NCBI GenBank assembly: GCA_015350385.1
Contig: WNKI01000002.1
Location: 5,016,636-5,080,635 of the forward strand
DNA length: 64,000 bases
Source of the DNA: Aculops lycopersici
Taxonomy: Eukaryota > Arthropoda > Arachnida > Trombidiformes > Eriophyidae
Direction of reading: 5' to 3'
This document shows, piece by piece, positions 1 through 12,100 of the stretch (position 1 is its first letter; each line of letters starts with the position of its first letter). The position numbers and the translations under genes were made by a program. The notes under the pieces are model-generated. The model searched no databases and had not been told where the DNA came from. It worked only from the letters and a program-made list of their open reading frames with translations.

Positions 1-608
1 CAACGATATCAAACTTTTCTCCGAATTTTTGACCATAATCAATAAATTGTCGGTTGTTTGACTTCTTCGCTGTGCCTCCATAACCCCAACCATCTCTATC
101 GGTGCCCAAGTCTAGCGACGATCCCTCTAATGACCATCCAACTCTGGCAAGTCCCTGCTCGGCAAAGTGCACCTCATAATAAATGCAACAGTTGCCATTT
201 GGATTATTCGACTTTCCTCTCTTGATACCTTTTGTGGATCTACATCCTTGCCAGTTACCGGATTTACTTTGTGCAGTTTGCAAATCTTGACTCAAGACAA
301 CATCGTGCCCCCTATCAATTGGACTGAGTGTCCACTTGTTGGCCGTTGACTTGGGTTCTGACTTGATTTCAGTTGTTTTATCCTTCCTCTGATTCTCTTC
401 TAGCAACTGTTCGTAGACTACTTGTACAATGGGTATGCAAAATGCTCCTGTCTTGCCTGTTCCAGTCTCCGATGCCATCAGGATATCCCCGCCACCCAGA
501 ATGAGTGGGATAGCTTCGGATTGAATCTCTGTCGGCAGCATCCAGTCCATCTTTTCCAGGGCTTGAGTTAGTTCAGGCATGACACCCAGCTCACTGAATG
601 CTGCCATC
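1..608 (-). CDS. DDX1: ATP-dependent RNA helicase DDX1, N-terminal part (runs off the window)
   Basis: DEAD-box RNA helicase that acts on RNA and RNA-DNA hybrids in the nucleus and cytoplasm (established for the family). Reading from the ATG at 608-606 the frame is open to the window edge, about 202 residues. It starts with the Q-motif region (MDWMLPTEIQSEAIP) and Walker A (ASETGTGKTGAF). An SPRY domain follows directly, with GNWQGCRSTKGIKRG, the GLARVGWS block and DLGTDRDGWGYGGTAKKS. An SPRY domain inserted between helicase motifs I and Ia is diagnostic of DDX1 among DEAD-box proteins. No intron interrupts the visible part. The DEAD box and the C-terminal RecA domain lie outside the window. 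A Tc1-type transposon sits 58 bp upstream of the start codon and may have displaced the promoter. Confidence 0.93.
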
Positions 609-665
609 CTTGTTTATTCGCTGTAAATTTATATAATCTAAAGAAACGATTCAAGAGTGGGATTA

Positions 666-2229
666 CAGTGCCTCTCAAAACTGGCCACGATCTTGATGAG
701 ATGAATAAACTTGCTGAATTATATTTAGAATAGGAACTTTTCTTATTTATTATTGCTTTTAACATTGAGCACGTTGTTTCTTCTTTGGTTTGCACACACA
801 GATTGCCTCTGTTTCTCTCGCTTTCTCTCTCACTATCTCTATCACTGGGACCACCTCGCGTGGCCACTTTTGTGAGCGCCTGCCGAGGGTCTTGCCAAAC
901 CTCATTAGTAGTCGGTGTTTCCCCCTTTCCTCCTTATCACCGCCGCCATCCTCTCGGGCATCGACCCAATGAGGTTTTGGCAAACCTCTGGGCTGAGCCT
1001 CTCCCACTCCACCTTCAGGCGCTCCCACAACTCGAGCACACTTCCGGGTGGCTCCGGGTAGTTGCCTAGCTGGCGCTTCAGGTGAGCCCACAGGTGCTCA
1101 ATGGGGTTGAGGTCAGGGCTTTGAGCCGGCCACTTCATCAGCTCGATGCCCTGATCCAAAAACCACTTTTGGGCGAGCTGAGAGGTGTGCTTGGGGTCAT
1201 TATCCTGCTGGAAAATGAGCATATGGGGCGGCGGCATCTTTGGATCCAATCCAACTTGGGAGATGACTGGTGGCAGCGAGCGGTCGATAATTTTGACAAA
1301 GTCATGGGCGTTCATTCTGCCATCGACCCGATGCAGAGTCCCTTTGCCAAGCCTCTCTCCTCCCACGAATACTGGATACCATCTGAGCATATCCGGTTGA
1401 CTTTCGTCTCGTCTGACCAGATAACTCGTTGCCAGTCCTCAATGGTCCAGTCAAGATGTCTCCTGGCAAATTCAAGGCGCGCGCGTCGGTGGTGTGGCTT
1501 CAAGGCCGGCCGCTTCTTCCTCTTCACCGCATAAAGATTTTGGTCTTTGAGGGCCCTCCGAATTGTCTCATTAGACACTGCGTCAGTCCTATCCTTGTTG
1601 ATAGATTTGGCCACCGCAACCGCCGTCTTATCGACTCCCCGCTTAATAAGAGTGGCGGCATATAGCTTCTCGCGAGTCGATAACTTCTTTGGACGGCCGC
1701 CTACTGACTTTGGTGCATCAATCTGGTGCTTGGATCTTATTTTATTGACCAGTGACTTGGACACCAAGAGGTCGGCGGCTATCTGGCGGCTTGAGTCACC
1801 CTTGGCGAGACGATTCTTGATGATCGCTATAGTCACCGGCGGCGTTGCTGGCATATTGATAGTTGGTGGGGTGGGCGGGCCGGAAATGATAATAATAATA
1901 GAGTGGAATGGAAGAGGGTCGACAGTCTTGATCGAATAATAGATAAATATTGGACTAGAAGGATGAATAACAATAGAAATATGATATGTAACAAGTGTCA
2001 TGGCGGCCGGCAGCACCCGCTCACAAAAGTGGCCACAACGCGCGCATCAAATAAAATCGGCATCAAATGTAAACAGAAGAAGTTACGAGCGCAAGAAGAA
2101 GAATACAATTAGAAGAAGCATCAAGAAATCGATCAAGACCAAGAAAATTAGCAGGAAGAAGCCTCAAAAAGTTTATTAGACATCAATAATCAAGAATCAA
2201 GAATTCGTGGCCAGTTTTGAGAGGCACTG
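666..2229 (-). mobile_element. Tc1-type DNA transposon, TA target duplication
   Basis: The two ends are perfect 23-bp inverted repeats (666-688 and 2207-2229) beginning CAGTGCCTCTCA, each flanked outside by TA (664-665, 2230-2231). That is the signature of Tc1/mariner insertion. The interior carries a transposase reading frame on the minus strand with a frameshift. A second inverted pair of 19 bp lies inside (860-878 and 2018-2036, GTGGCCACTTTTG...) and resembles the terminal repeat but points the opposite way, so each end holds an outer and an inner site. The perfect terminal repeats suggest a fairly recent insertion. The broken transposase means this copy is not autonomous. Confidence 0.92.
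905..1854 (-). pseudogene. Tc1-family transposase, frameshifted
   Basis: The protein would cut and paste the element by DD34E chemistry. The N-terminal half (1854 down to about 1390) has paired helix-turn-helix DNA-binding regions (SSRQIAADLLVSKSLVNKIRSK; VSNETIRRAL) and the first catalytic Asp in IWSDETK. The frame then shifts by one or two bases around 1370-1400, in the segment that normally reads SDGRQYVWR. The C-terminal half continues in another frame to the stop at 905. That half has the second Asp in FQQDNDPKHTS and the final Glu in SPDLNPIEHLW, with 34 residues between them. Combined length is about 315 residues, near the usual 340. All three catalytic residues survive, so the frameshift is the only obvious defect. 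Confidence 0.9.
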
Positions 2230-2490
2230 TAGGTCTGTTTTCCTCTGAAACTGGAAATGATACAATGCACCTATCTGTCCTCAAAGTTCAACGGCTGGGT
2301 GATTAGAAGAGGATTTTATTGCTGAAGCTTGTGACATAGTAACATTTTTTTATCCAGATTTGAAGTTACAATGAATTAGATTGACCCCGAAAGTGATTGT
2401 GACAAGATGACTAAAATCCAATGATCATACCGGTCCAACCATTCAGCTCTTTGGATTAAAAGTTGATTAAAGATTGATCTATTGGATGAC

Positions 2491-2907
2491 TCATATTCTC
2501 TTGAACGCGCCCAACTTGTACTGACAGTTCGGGCACCTGTGCTCGATATCCTTGCACTCCCGGACGCAGCATGGAACTAGGCAACAAAGGAGGTATCCAG
2601 CTAATACGCATAAGGCGCCGCTTAGGATATAAGTCAGTAGTCCAGGGGTTGAATGTGTCTCGGTCATAACGTGGGCATTGCAGTTTGGGCAAGTGTATCG
2701 CATTGGATAGGGTCCGAATGATGGTGGTGCAACAGTAGTATTGGTGTAGATTATAATAGGCGGCGATCCGGTATGGCCACCCGCGCCGGTATGCATGCCT
2801 GGCGGCGGCGGAGCTGAAGCTCCCGACTTTTGTTGCATTGGAACATGTTGATCACCTGGAGGCGCATACGGCGGCGGTGGGTAGTATGACTGTTCTGCTG
2901 GCTTCAT
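2491..2907 (-). CDS. LITAF-domain protein (LITAF/CDIP1-like)
   Basis: A 138-residue single-exon protein. The N-terminal half is proline-rich with a PPPPY motif, as in LITAF proteins that recruit WW-domain E3 ligases. The C-terminal half is a LITAF domain: a CPNC knuckle at about residues 74-77, a hydrophobic stretch (LLTYILSGALCVLAGYLLCCLVPCC) and a second knuckle in HRCPNCQYKLG. In this family the two CxxC pairs bind one zinc and the hydrophobic part inserts in the cytosolic leaflet of late endosomes or lysosomes. The length matches the family (about 130-160). The start is the first ATG in the frame. Confidence 0.92.
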   Translation of the reverse strand: MKPAEQSYYPPPPYAPPGDQHVPMQQKSGASAPPPPGMHTGAGGHTGSPPIIIYTNTTVAPPSFGPYPMRYTCPNCNAHVMTETHSTPGLLTYILSGALCVLAGYLLCCLVPCCVRECKDIEHRCPNCQYKLGAFKRI

Positions 2908-5113
2908 CGTTATTACTAATGATTGTATGTGGTGTCGGTATGCTGAATTCCTTGCTCCAATGATAGGTCGAAAATGTGGTTCAGGTTGTGGCCGAGTTGA
3001 CTAGCTTAGTTTGAATCTGTATGCTATATTTTTTATCAATGACTCACGATGATTGCTCGTAGAATCTTGATACTTTTCTCAGCTATGATCTGCGAGAATG
3101 TTCTAGAATATAATAAGGATGGTAATTGGAATACAACAGCGTCAGTGCAATGGCAGTGGAAGTCTGATAAGTCGATTCTGGTGGTAATACTGTCTCACTA
3201 ACGCAACGCGGAGTAAGGTGGTGATAATAAAGTTTAGTGCTAAGACAGTGAGATTTTGGTAACAATACACAATCTATCGTTGTGCTTTTTGAGGCCGACT
3301 TGAATAATTCAGGTGAAATAGAAAATGCACAGGAATCTTTGAAGTAACAATCGACTCAAGCCCGAAATGGTTAAGTCTAGCCGAATCCTTTATAACTAAG
3401 ATTCACTCTTGTTGAATTTCAATCAATATCTCTTATTCACTAGCTCTCTTTCTCTGGAGAGTAACTGCTAATGATTCGTAGCCGGCTCGCTCGGCACTGT
3501 TATTGCTCTTCTTGGTGAGTCTTTTTTATCGCGTATTTTCCCTCTTTCAAGTCTGTTAGCAATCTCCTGTGACAATTTTTGATGGTATTGTATTAATAGC
3601 GTGCAATAAGATCGCCGGATTATTGGATTTTGTAATATTAATCACACGCATACACAATGGCAATGATCGTTGTGGTGGTTATTCACTAAGCTTTCTCGCG
3701 TTCATTTGCGTATTCCCTTTGCACGGTGCCGAGCAACACAGGCATTTAATGGATGGTTGCCGTAGGGCTTGTGCCAGTCAAGTAAAGTAAAGCCGAGTTG
3801 ATATTATTGTTGTTGTTGTTATTGTTGCAATTGCAACTATCTGTGGTGTTGCTGTTATCGACGAGCTGCCACCGATGTCTGCGCTCTCCGCTCACCATGG
3901 CTACATTTTATGCGGCCCATAGAGCAGTGACTCACTCAAACAGGAGACACAAAGGCAGGGGCGAGTGTAAAATTTAGGCCAACAAGTTGCAAAATTGCAA
4001 CAACACAGACAACCACATCGCAACATTGCCAAAAAATCAGCTGTTTTCCAATTTGCCAGCAGTGCGCGAGCGAGCGCAGAAGGGAAAATGGCGAAAAGAT
4101 TTAGGCCGAGTCGGTGGAGAGAGGAGAGACGAAACAAACGTCGCACTAGCGGAAATTTAGTGCATTAAATTGTTGCTGCTTATTTTACAAGTCCGAGAAA
4201 AACAGTGCGATGATCTCACGCGCTGCTGGTGTCGGCCTAAAATTACGCACAAAGACTTTTTCACTCGCTTGCCTCGCCCATCGATCGGTGAAAAAATCTC
4301 AGAGCAAGAGGGGAAAACTCATTATTTAAAGGTAGCCTAAATCTTGTGTCGACAACAACCTTAACGCTAGGCCGAAAAGGTGCAGTAAAGTGCGAGCGAC
4401 GGCGCAACCACTACGCTGCAAACTCGAGTGCTTTGTAAGAGAAGGCAGCAGAAAACAACACACCAGCACAACACAGACAGACAAACATTCGGCCAGTGGA
4501 TGCTGTTTGTGTGTTGCTTGCTCCCTCTCTCTCTCTCTCTCTCTCTCGCTCTCTGTGTGTGTCTCTAGACTGTAGACTCTCCCTCTTTTTCCCTTGGCCT
4601 TAGTGCAGTCTCTCTTTCTCTCCCCATCTCTTTATGTTGATTCCCTCTCTCCTTTCCACCACAGAACACAACAACTACCGACGGCGACGTCGACGGCGAA
4701 AACTAAAACCCTTAGGCCTCAGTTATTAGTAAAATTACTATTACAATATCACCATTATATATTCACTATAACTACATAATTAGACTAGACACAAAACAAA
4801 TTTAACAAATTTAGTAGCCACCTTAACAAATTGAATAGGATTGAGTTGAATCGAGACCCAAATTTAGTAGCCCCCTCAAAATCTTAGCTCACATTACAAA
4901 ACAACCACAATCACAACAAAATTTAGTACATCTACCATAATAACTATAAACCTAGACCAACATAAACCTTTACAAAATTTAAATTTTCCCCCCAAACACC
5001 AAAAAAGATCACCTTAGTTTCAACAAATTTAGATACATACATCTACATACAGGGCAAGCAACATAATAAACTGAGCACCAATCATTAGCAAAATCAATAA
5101 CAATAGCAAGACC
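2908..5113. other. Intergenic, 2.2 kb between LITAF-like and AN1 genes
   Basis: No convincing gene. It serves as the shared upstream region of two divergent genes. It holds a CT microsatellite (about 4517-4556) and an A-rich leader from about 4730 to 5113. In that leader the octamer AAATTTAG or a close variant recurs at about 4807, 4860, 4919, 4976 and 5025. The short frames here are biased composition and match nothing recognisable. Confidence 0.6.
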
Positions 5114-5338
5114 ATGGGCCAACCAAAGAAGTCCGTTAGCCAGCGTTGCCACCTGGAGGGATGCCGAGTCAAGTTATCGCTTAGTCAGGTAACCTGCGGC
5201 CGATGTTATTGCGGATCCGTCTACTGCCCAACCCATCGGCACAATCACAATTGTTTATTTAATTACCGCGAGCAGGCCAAGGAGGAAATCGAACGCAATT
5301 TGCCATTAATCAAGGGCGAGAAGATATATAAAATTTGA
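5114..5338 (+). CDS. Small AN1-type zinc finger protein (ZFAND5/6-like C-terminal domain only)
   Basis: A 74-residue protein made almost entirely of one AN1 finger. The ligands follow the AN1 pattern: Cys-x4-Cys in RCHLEGC, Cys-x2-Cys in CGRC, CGSVYC, then CPTHRHNHNC. The tail ends EKIYKI, like the conserved end of ZFAND5/ZFAND6. Those relatives carry an N-terminal A20 finger and bind ubiquitin and the proteasome. No A20 finger is visible here, either in the frame or in an obvious upstream exon. The ATG sits in a good context (accATGG). It is either a true AN1-only paralogue or the last exon of a longer gene. The first is preferred because no clear splice acceptor precedes it. Confidence 0.82.
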   Translation: MGQPKKSVSQRCHLEGCRVKLSLSQVTCGRCYCGSVYCPTHRHNHNCLFNYREQAKEEIERNLPLIKGEKIYKI

Positions 5339-5657
5339 GACGCCATCTGTGAAGTATCAATCGATGATGCGAAACAATGAAAGGCGCAAATGTACGACGA
5401 CGACGGCGACTACGAAGACAATGGCGACTTTAATACATGATCATCATAATCATCACCACCAACAAATACTATACAAACATACATTAGTACCCACGACTAC
5501 TACAATTACTATTATTACTTCTATAATAATTAATAATGCTACTGCTACCAAAACCTTGGATTTGAATATGATCTTGATGTTGGAAAGGTGAGAGCAAGCG
5601 AGCGAGCGAGAGGGCAGGTGAATCGTCTGGAGCTTAATGACACAGTACGACGTACGA
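5339..5657. other. Convergent intergenic spacer
   Basis: The stretch between the AN1 gene and the globin gene, which converge. It holds low-complexity ACG, ATC and ATT trinucleotide runs, likely 3' UTR of both genes, and a short GCGAGCGAG run near 5598-5610. Nothing coding is recognised. Confidence 0.6.
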
Positions 5658-8460
5658 TTAGGACGCGTCATTTTGAAGACGTTTAACTAAATCCAGGATG
5701 CTGCCATATAGTTTAGTCCAAGCTGCAACCAGACCACTTGTGTCAATCCTTGTTTGAACAATAGTCGTTGTCGTATTAGTGGTCGTATTTTGAGATTGAT
5801 TGGCTTCCCCGTATGGCCTCGAGCCTAAATCGTCGTTAGCGCCACCAACACCACCTGAAACCGCAGCAACATTATTATTACTACAATTATTACCACCAAC
5901 CACATTTGAACCCCGGCCACCACTAGCAGTCTCCTCTACTCCACCTGTCCTCAGAGAATTATTATTTGAAATGGATGCTTGAGCATCCGATTGGGCAGAC
6001 AGTAAAGAGGATGGGTTTGCTTGAGATGGTGCATGGGTGGAGGAGCAGCAGGATGAGGCGGAAGCTTCTTTTGAGCAGCTTGTCGTCGTTACCAATGATG
6101 ATGGAGAGGAGGACGACGATGATGTCGCTAGAATCGTATCTCTACGATGATTAACATCGCAAATGAAATCAATCAAAACAATTCCCAAATTACGAAACTC
6201 TGTCAGACCAATTTTCCTTCTTAGATGGCTTTCAACCAAATTATTTAGCGCCTCATTTAGTTGCTGTGTTTTGCTCTCGTCGCCAATTGAATCCACCAGG
6301 TAGCCAACTGTATCCAAGACCTTTGTTGCATGACGCAATAGGCGCTTATTTTCATGCATACGCTCGAGGTCAAGATCGAAAAATTGTGGAAAAAAGTCGA
6401 GGTATTTAGGAAACTTTGTAAAAAGTCTGGCCATTGAGACATGATGTGGTTGATTGATTGGGTGGAGGGATAATTGACATATTAGTATATAATTATTGTT
6501 ATAATTTAGTTATTTAGCCAAGTGATTTTGCAACATCAATAACCACAGACGAGAGAAGAGAAAGTCCACGTAGTTTGTTTACGTTTGAGACGAGGGCGCA
6601 AAACTCGTGACGCGCTGCCTCTGTGATGTCATATCCTCTCCTCCTTCCTGAGCCTAAAGTTCGAGAACCTCGACACTGCCAACCTTTAACCTGCTGCTAC
6701 TGCTGTTGCCTCCACCATCACTAATTGTACTATTATCCCGCTTAGTCAATGAGTATTGTCGCCATGGCTGTGATGCTATTAGTTTCAGTTACTAGCTGCT
6801 TCTGCGGATTGCACAGACACTCAGCACAACGCGGCGGCACCCATTGAGCAGAAGACAATTAATCTAGATAGCGAGGCTCGTTAACTCACTCACTATTGAT
6901 ATCAGATTTCACTTGATATCGCCCAAATGGCTGCGATTGAGTGTTTTCTATATATATGTGTATGTGTAAGTGGCTGCACTAGCTACTTAAGGTATACAGA
7001 TACATGTGCTCAGGCAGCAAGAGACAATGACTCTAATTACGAGATAGGGTTTGGGTATATCATCCAAGTAACGAGTTGAGCAAGCGGCTCTTCGGGAGGC
7101 TGGTCGTTGTGGCCACCACTATCACTGTCGTTTGAGCTGCAGGTTCGTTCGTCTGTTACTTGCCCACTTAATGCTCACTTGCCGCCTCGGCAACCTTTTG
7201 TTCTGGCTCTCTTTCTCTCCGAGTTATTCCAATCAGAAGCCCAATCTACAAATCTGAACTGGTTCTCCGTCAGTTTGATTGACTCCACTAGTCGAAAGCG
7301 AGAAAGGAACAATGTGATGGAAACAAATCTACTTACCCCTTGAAGAGCAAAACTCCCGCATTACTTGGATCCTTCCTCACAGGAAGCCACGAGGCTTTGA
7401 TCAGCTCCAAGTCGCTTGCGTCCAGTGCCATTTGTCTTAGCTCCTTTATTGACTGTTCGTCTAGATAATAGTAACTCCTTCCTCTTCCCTTTCTTTTCCC
7501 CTTAATTAGACCACCTTTACCACTACCACTTATGCTCTTTTTTGCTAGCTTAGGACTGGCTGTTAAATCTTTGCACAACCCCTTGGTGGTGGTGTTTGTG
7601 GCGGCTGCTTCCAGCTGTTGATGCTCTATTATCGTTGTCTGCTTTGTTGGAGTATAGTTGGTTATGTTTGCAGTCTTGGTAGTTGAGCTCGATTTGAATA
7701 ATGTCTCCTGGTTATTCGAGCTAAAGTCTCGGTTTGATGAACCGCCAAGTAGAATCCAATCGTCGTCTTCGTCTTCGTTGTGGTCGTATTGCTTTTCGTC
7801 GTCTGACTTGATTGACTCCGCTCTCTGGCCACTTGTTGTCTTTCTTCTAGTCTCCTCGCTATCAATTTGCCTTCTCAAGTTACTGGTTTGAGTTTTCGAG
7901 CCAAAGTTTACAGACTGTCTATCGTCTGGTTGCTCTTGATTCTGATTGGCGTTGGCAACGCCACAACCACTACCACCGATTCTATTGTACTGGTGGTTGT
8001 AGTAGTGGTTATAGTAGCGCGTTGCTAGTGGCGTTGGCGTCTGCGCCGTGAGTCTTTGCTCAAGCTTCTGCTGCTCGTCCACCTCACTTACTATGCTCAC
8101 TTGGCCCACCCCTTGGTTGTAGGCTACAGCAGAATGATGGCTCACTGACGATGACTTGTGTTTGTATTGGTCTTCAGTTAATGTCGATTGACACTCGGAC
8201 CAGCGGCTTGATAAATTCGACGATGAAGAGGTACACAAACTCGCCTCGTTTTCTTCTTCGTCGTCGTCGTCTTCTTCTTCTTCTTCCTCCTCCTCCTCCT
8301 CGTCCAACTTCTCTCCTTCTGGGGGAAGGAAGTGGGAGGTGAAAAAGTAATCCGGCTCAAATATCACCGAGTAGAGGGTTGACGTTAGCTTGGTGGACAA
8401 TCTAACTTGTGCTGCCTCTTGCCGATCATCGAACGCAAATAACTTATTAATATACTTCAT
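5658..8460 (-). CDS. Globin with long acidic N-terminal extension and a GH-corner insertion (two exons)
   Basis: Exon 1 is 8460-7337 and exon 2 is 6426-5658, about 630 residues in all. The exon 1 end GG|GTAAGT joins the exon 2 start after GGCCAG, giving an in-frame LLFKGLFTKFPKY. This phase-2 junction lies in helix B at the place of the classical B12.2 globin intron. The globin fold starts near residue 347 (DLELIKASWLPV). The likely distal His (E7) is about residue 407 (RHATKVL) and the proximal His (F8) about 442 (VESHLRRKIG), so haem binding is expected. Helix G ends near residue 472. About 127 Ser/Asn/Gly/Thr-rich residues follow before a helix H at the C terminus (SGLVAAWTKLYGSILDLVKRL). 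The first 340 residues are low-complexity, with an Asp/Glu run at about residues 54-70 and a basic patch before the fold. The function of these additions is unknown. Confidence 0.86.
6427..7336 (-). other. Globin intron (B12.2-type, 910 bp)
   Basis: The donor GTAAGT at 7336-7331 and the acceptor CAG ending at 6427 are read on the minus strand. The phase is 2. The intron holds no recognisable gene. The splice restores a continuous helix B/C sequence, which supports the model. Confidence 0.85.
8250..8301. repeat. TCT/TCG/TCC trinucleotide run coding Glu/Asp
   Basis: An imperfect trinucleotide tract within globin exon 1. On the minus strand it encodes about 17 consecutive Glu/Asp residues. It is probably length-variable between individuals. 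Confidence 0.8.
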
Positions 8461-9150
8461 TCAAATGGATTGAAATGAAACCTAGCGTGCGACTTAAATA
8501 TGATTCCAAATGTCTACCCTCTCAATTGTCGGGCCCTAAAGTCTCAAACTTCAGTTTGTTGTTTAGTTAGTTAGCTTATTGATGTTGATGCTTGGACCGA
8601 TAACGCAACTTGTTGGCGCTCCAGAGTATAGAAGCGTGGTCTAGAGAGAGAATCGGAGCTCCCCGATTCTCGATCTCGTATTATGTTTGCTGTTATTGAT
8701 GTTGTTGTCGAAATTGAATAGATGCGCTTCTTTTCCCCCTCTCTCTCCCTTCCCTTTCAACGCCGCTCACCTTCCTGGGGAAGCCCCAAATTTTTGTATC
8801 TGATGGCGAAATTTTCACAGGCCAAGCAAGTTGACGATGATGTTGACTATGTCGTCTCTGTTGTCTAATTGCATTTGCAGCTCTTGGTCGTCAACAACAA
8901 CCTGTGCGAATGAGCGAGCGATAAAATGCACGATCTCGAGGCGCACACCTGTAATTGAATGACTTTCTGTGCTTTATCTGATCACAAAGGGTTCCCCACT
9001 CAAGCTTGCTTACTATTAAGTCGCCTGGCTGCTTGCTTATTTAAACCCTCCTCTTGGCGCAGACTCTGAACTCACTAATTTTGATTACGCTACGAGGGAA
9101 ATACCTCAGTGTCACACCAAATTCCTAAAGTATATAAAGTTTGAGAGTAG

Positions 9151-9183
<33 letters not shown>

Positions 9184-12100
9184 TAATGATAATGATAATA
9201 AGATATGCTGTATATACTATGTATCAAAATCCAATCGCTAGAGTATCCCCCGATGAGTCATCAGCTTCTGAATCGAGGCTTGGGTTGCTTGGTGGCAGGA
9301 GTGTCGTCAACTTGCTTCCGGTTTGTATAAAACCACCAGCCAACTGTCACTGGATGCAGCTTCACAGTGGCCAAAATGTAATTGGACAACGATTCGCCTT
9401 TTGTGCACCTCTAGCGCCGCAGCAGAACACGACGTGTGATGTAATAACTCGCGTTGGACAGTTCTTATTGTGTCTTTAGTTTGCCGGCTGACTGACTAGC
9501 TGGCTGGTCGGCTGATGCTCTCGCTAGATCCGATTGTTGGAAGGTTGAGTTAGATTTAGTTTTGGGTTTTATTCGTGGTATGTAATGTGTTGAGTTGATT
9601 CGCCCGCCAACTCGCATTCTATTTCTCTCTCTCTCTCACTCTCTCTCTCTCTCTCACTGCCGTTAGGCAGGAAATTGGAGTTGAATCTCTGCCCTCCGGC
9701 CGATGAATAGGCGCGACAATTTGTAGTCGTAGTGTGATTCGCCTCTGTTATAGTTTGCAATTGTTATGTCGTTGTTATTACTCTCTCCCTCTCTTGCTTT
9801 TCCCAGTTCAACTGTCGCGCATGTGACTCGAATTTTGGGCTTAGAAAAGAGTTTTTTTGTCAAAGCTAGCGACAGGAAGTTTAGAGATAAAGAGTGGTGC
9901 CAACAACGAGAGTCTGAGACAAGTGATTTTCTTGCTTCAACACATACTCACAAACTCAATTGTCGTGCTCAAATTTGGCTTAGCTCGAGTTTGTATACAA
10001 ATTACACATTCAACGCCAAACTCTGGCGCGAACCGTTCTTTTACTAAACTCGAGGTTATTGGCCACTACTACCACCACCGCCACCAAGTAGAGTCCATCT
10101 GTAGGGTTAGCTCAAGAGTTGTTGGGTAGTTGTGGTGTCGGTGGTGGTAAGGCGACAAGTGCGACTTACCGCACAAGCAATTCTTAAAACACCACCACCA
10201 ATCGACTACATGATATCGAGAGAGAGAGAGATGGTTGATTTTCGCAATAAATCTCGCCAACACTCTTAGTTCTAATACACACACACACAAATATACAAAT
10301 ACACATGAACTAATGTTAGATTCAAGTGGTTCATGTTCTACTCACCTGTTTTGCATTCGATCGATGCTAGTTCCTAGTTTAGACTACCGAGAGTTACTCT
10401 AAACTTTTGGTCCGCCAAATGAGCTTGCTCTCTAGGTCTTAGTCTTGTGTGCTCTAAATGGATGGAATTGATGATGTTGTGGGCGCCAGTTGGTTGATGT
10501 CATGAATATAAGAGGAGAATGGACATCAGCTGCTAGAGTACTTGTCACGTGCTTTGAATTTCAACACATAACAAACTCTCTCACACTTCTTTCGCTAGTC
10601 TAATGCTACTTCTATCACAACAAAACAGACCATTCGTTCGGTATTCCCTTTGTCTTGAGATGGAGAAAACGATGAAGTCTCCTGGGAGCCGAGCAGTGGA
10701 AGTTAGCAAGCGAGTTGGCTGGCGAGAGCCTTTGCCAGCGAGGGGTCCAATTGTTTTCCTTGAAACGGCAGATTGTCGGCAAGCTGAACTGAGTGCACGC
10801 AGGCGCCGAACTTGGTTTGCCTGGTGAAACTCTTGAAAACAGGTAGTTGGTAGCTCAGTTGCTCGCTCGCTTTCCCCTCTGGATCTGGCTTAAAGTGGGA
10901 GTTGGTTGGCGGCGCACACGTCATGGTCTACGATCTCGAGATACCACTACCACTGGCACAACAACCACTGCAACCACCTCAGCTACACAATCTTGCCCGT
11001 GGTTAGCGAGTTTTGACTATACCTGCTGCTGTGGCACAAGAGCAGCAACAACAACAACACTAACATCAGTCAATGACAACAGTCAACGCTGAAGCTTTAG
11101 AGGCGCGGCCAAAACTCGAAAACCAACTAGTACTTGGTGCCGAAAGGGAAAAGTTTACCTGGTTGGCGCTTTCGAGGTAATGGAGGCAGTGGGAGCAGTG
11201 GAAGTGGAGGTGGCTGTAGCGGCAGCGATGGTGCCAGTTTTACAATTCTCTCGTTTCGTAACGGGAACTCAATCGACTGCCGCAACTGATTAGAGGAGGC
11301 GTACTCTAAAGCGCGATCATTATGCACAGCCAACTGCAACTGAGCTTCTGGCAGGTGAGCAGTAAAGAGCAAGAGACAACCATAAATAAAGACTCCAGTT
11401 TTTCAATGCAAAAGCTACCTAACCTAAGCTAGCGAGTTCGTCGCTTCGATTAAGCGCTCGGTATTGCGTGATGCAGTCGCTACTGCTGCAGTTACTTTCG
11501 ATGCGATACCAGTTCAACACGATACCAAACTGATGCTGATCACGACGGCAACGTCGACGATTTGGGGCGACTCACCTGTTAATCTTTGTAGCTCGCAATA
11601 GAGGTGACGCCACAAGCCATCAAGCTATCAAGTTGGCGAGCGAGCGAGTAAGCGAGCAACCAGAATTACGGTTCACCCGTGCGTCGCGGACAAACAGCTC
11701 AGGTGTTGGCGCGGCTACCTGTTCGCTCACTCGCTCGCTCGCTAGCAGGTTGCAACCAAAACAAGTGTTTACCTAAAGACTAGACACTCCGGTCTATGTG
11801 TAAACTTCCGATCTAACGCGTGCCCTTGCCCCAGTAGGTTTACCGATTGAATTAGATTATCAAGTGGCGCTAATCTGGCGGCGGATAGCAAAGAGGTTGG
11901 CTCTCTTTGATTCTCATCTTGAACTTGAAATAGACCAAACGACGGCGACATTGTGACCGACATCTCGTCGCCAGGAGGCTGCTCGTGTTGTGGCGTACCG
12001 AGCAGGTTGCGTGTTGCAATCTCCCTCTAGCATCGCGACGACTACGCCGCCGTCGACGACGAGGAAGCAGCTCGCTCTCTCTTTCTTTCTCATTTGGACT

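Noticed and set aside
9141..9479. Open frame of 112 codons starting in the TAA repeat
   Set aside because: The N terminus is microsatellite translation and the rest matches nothing recognisable.
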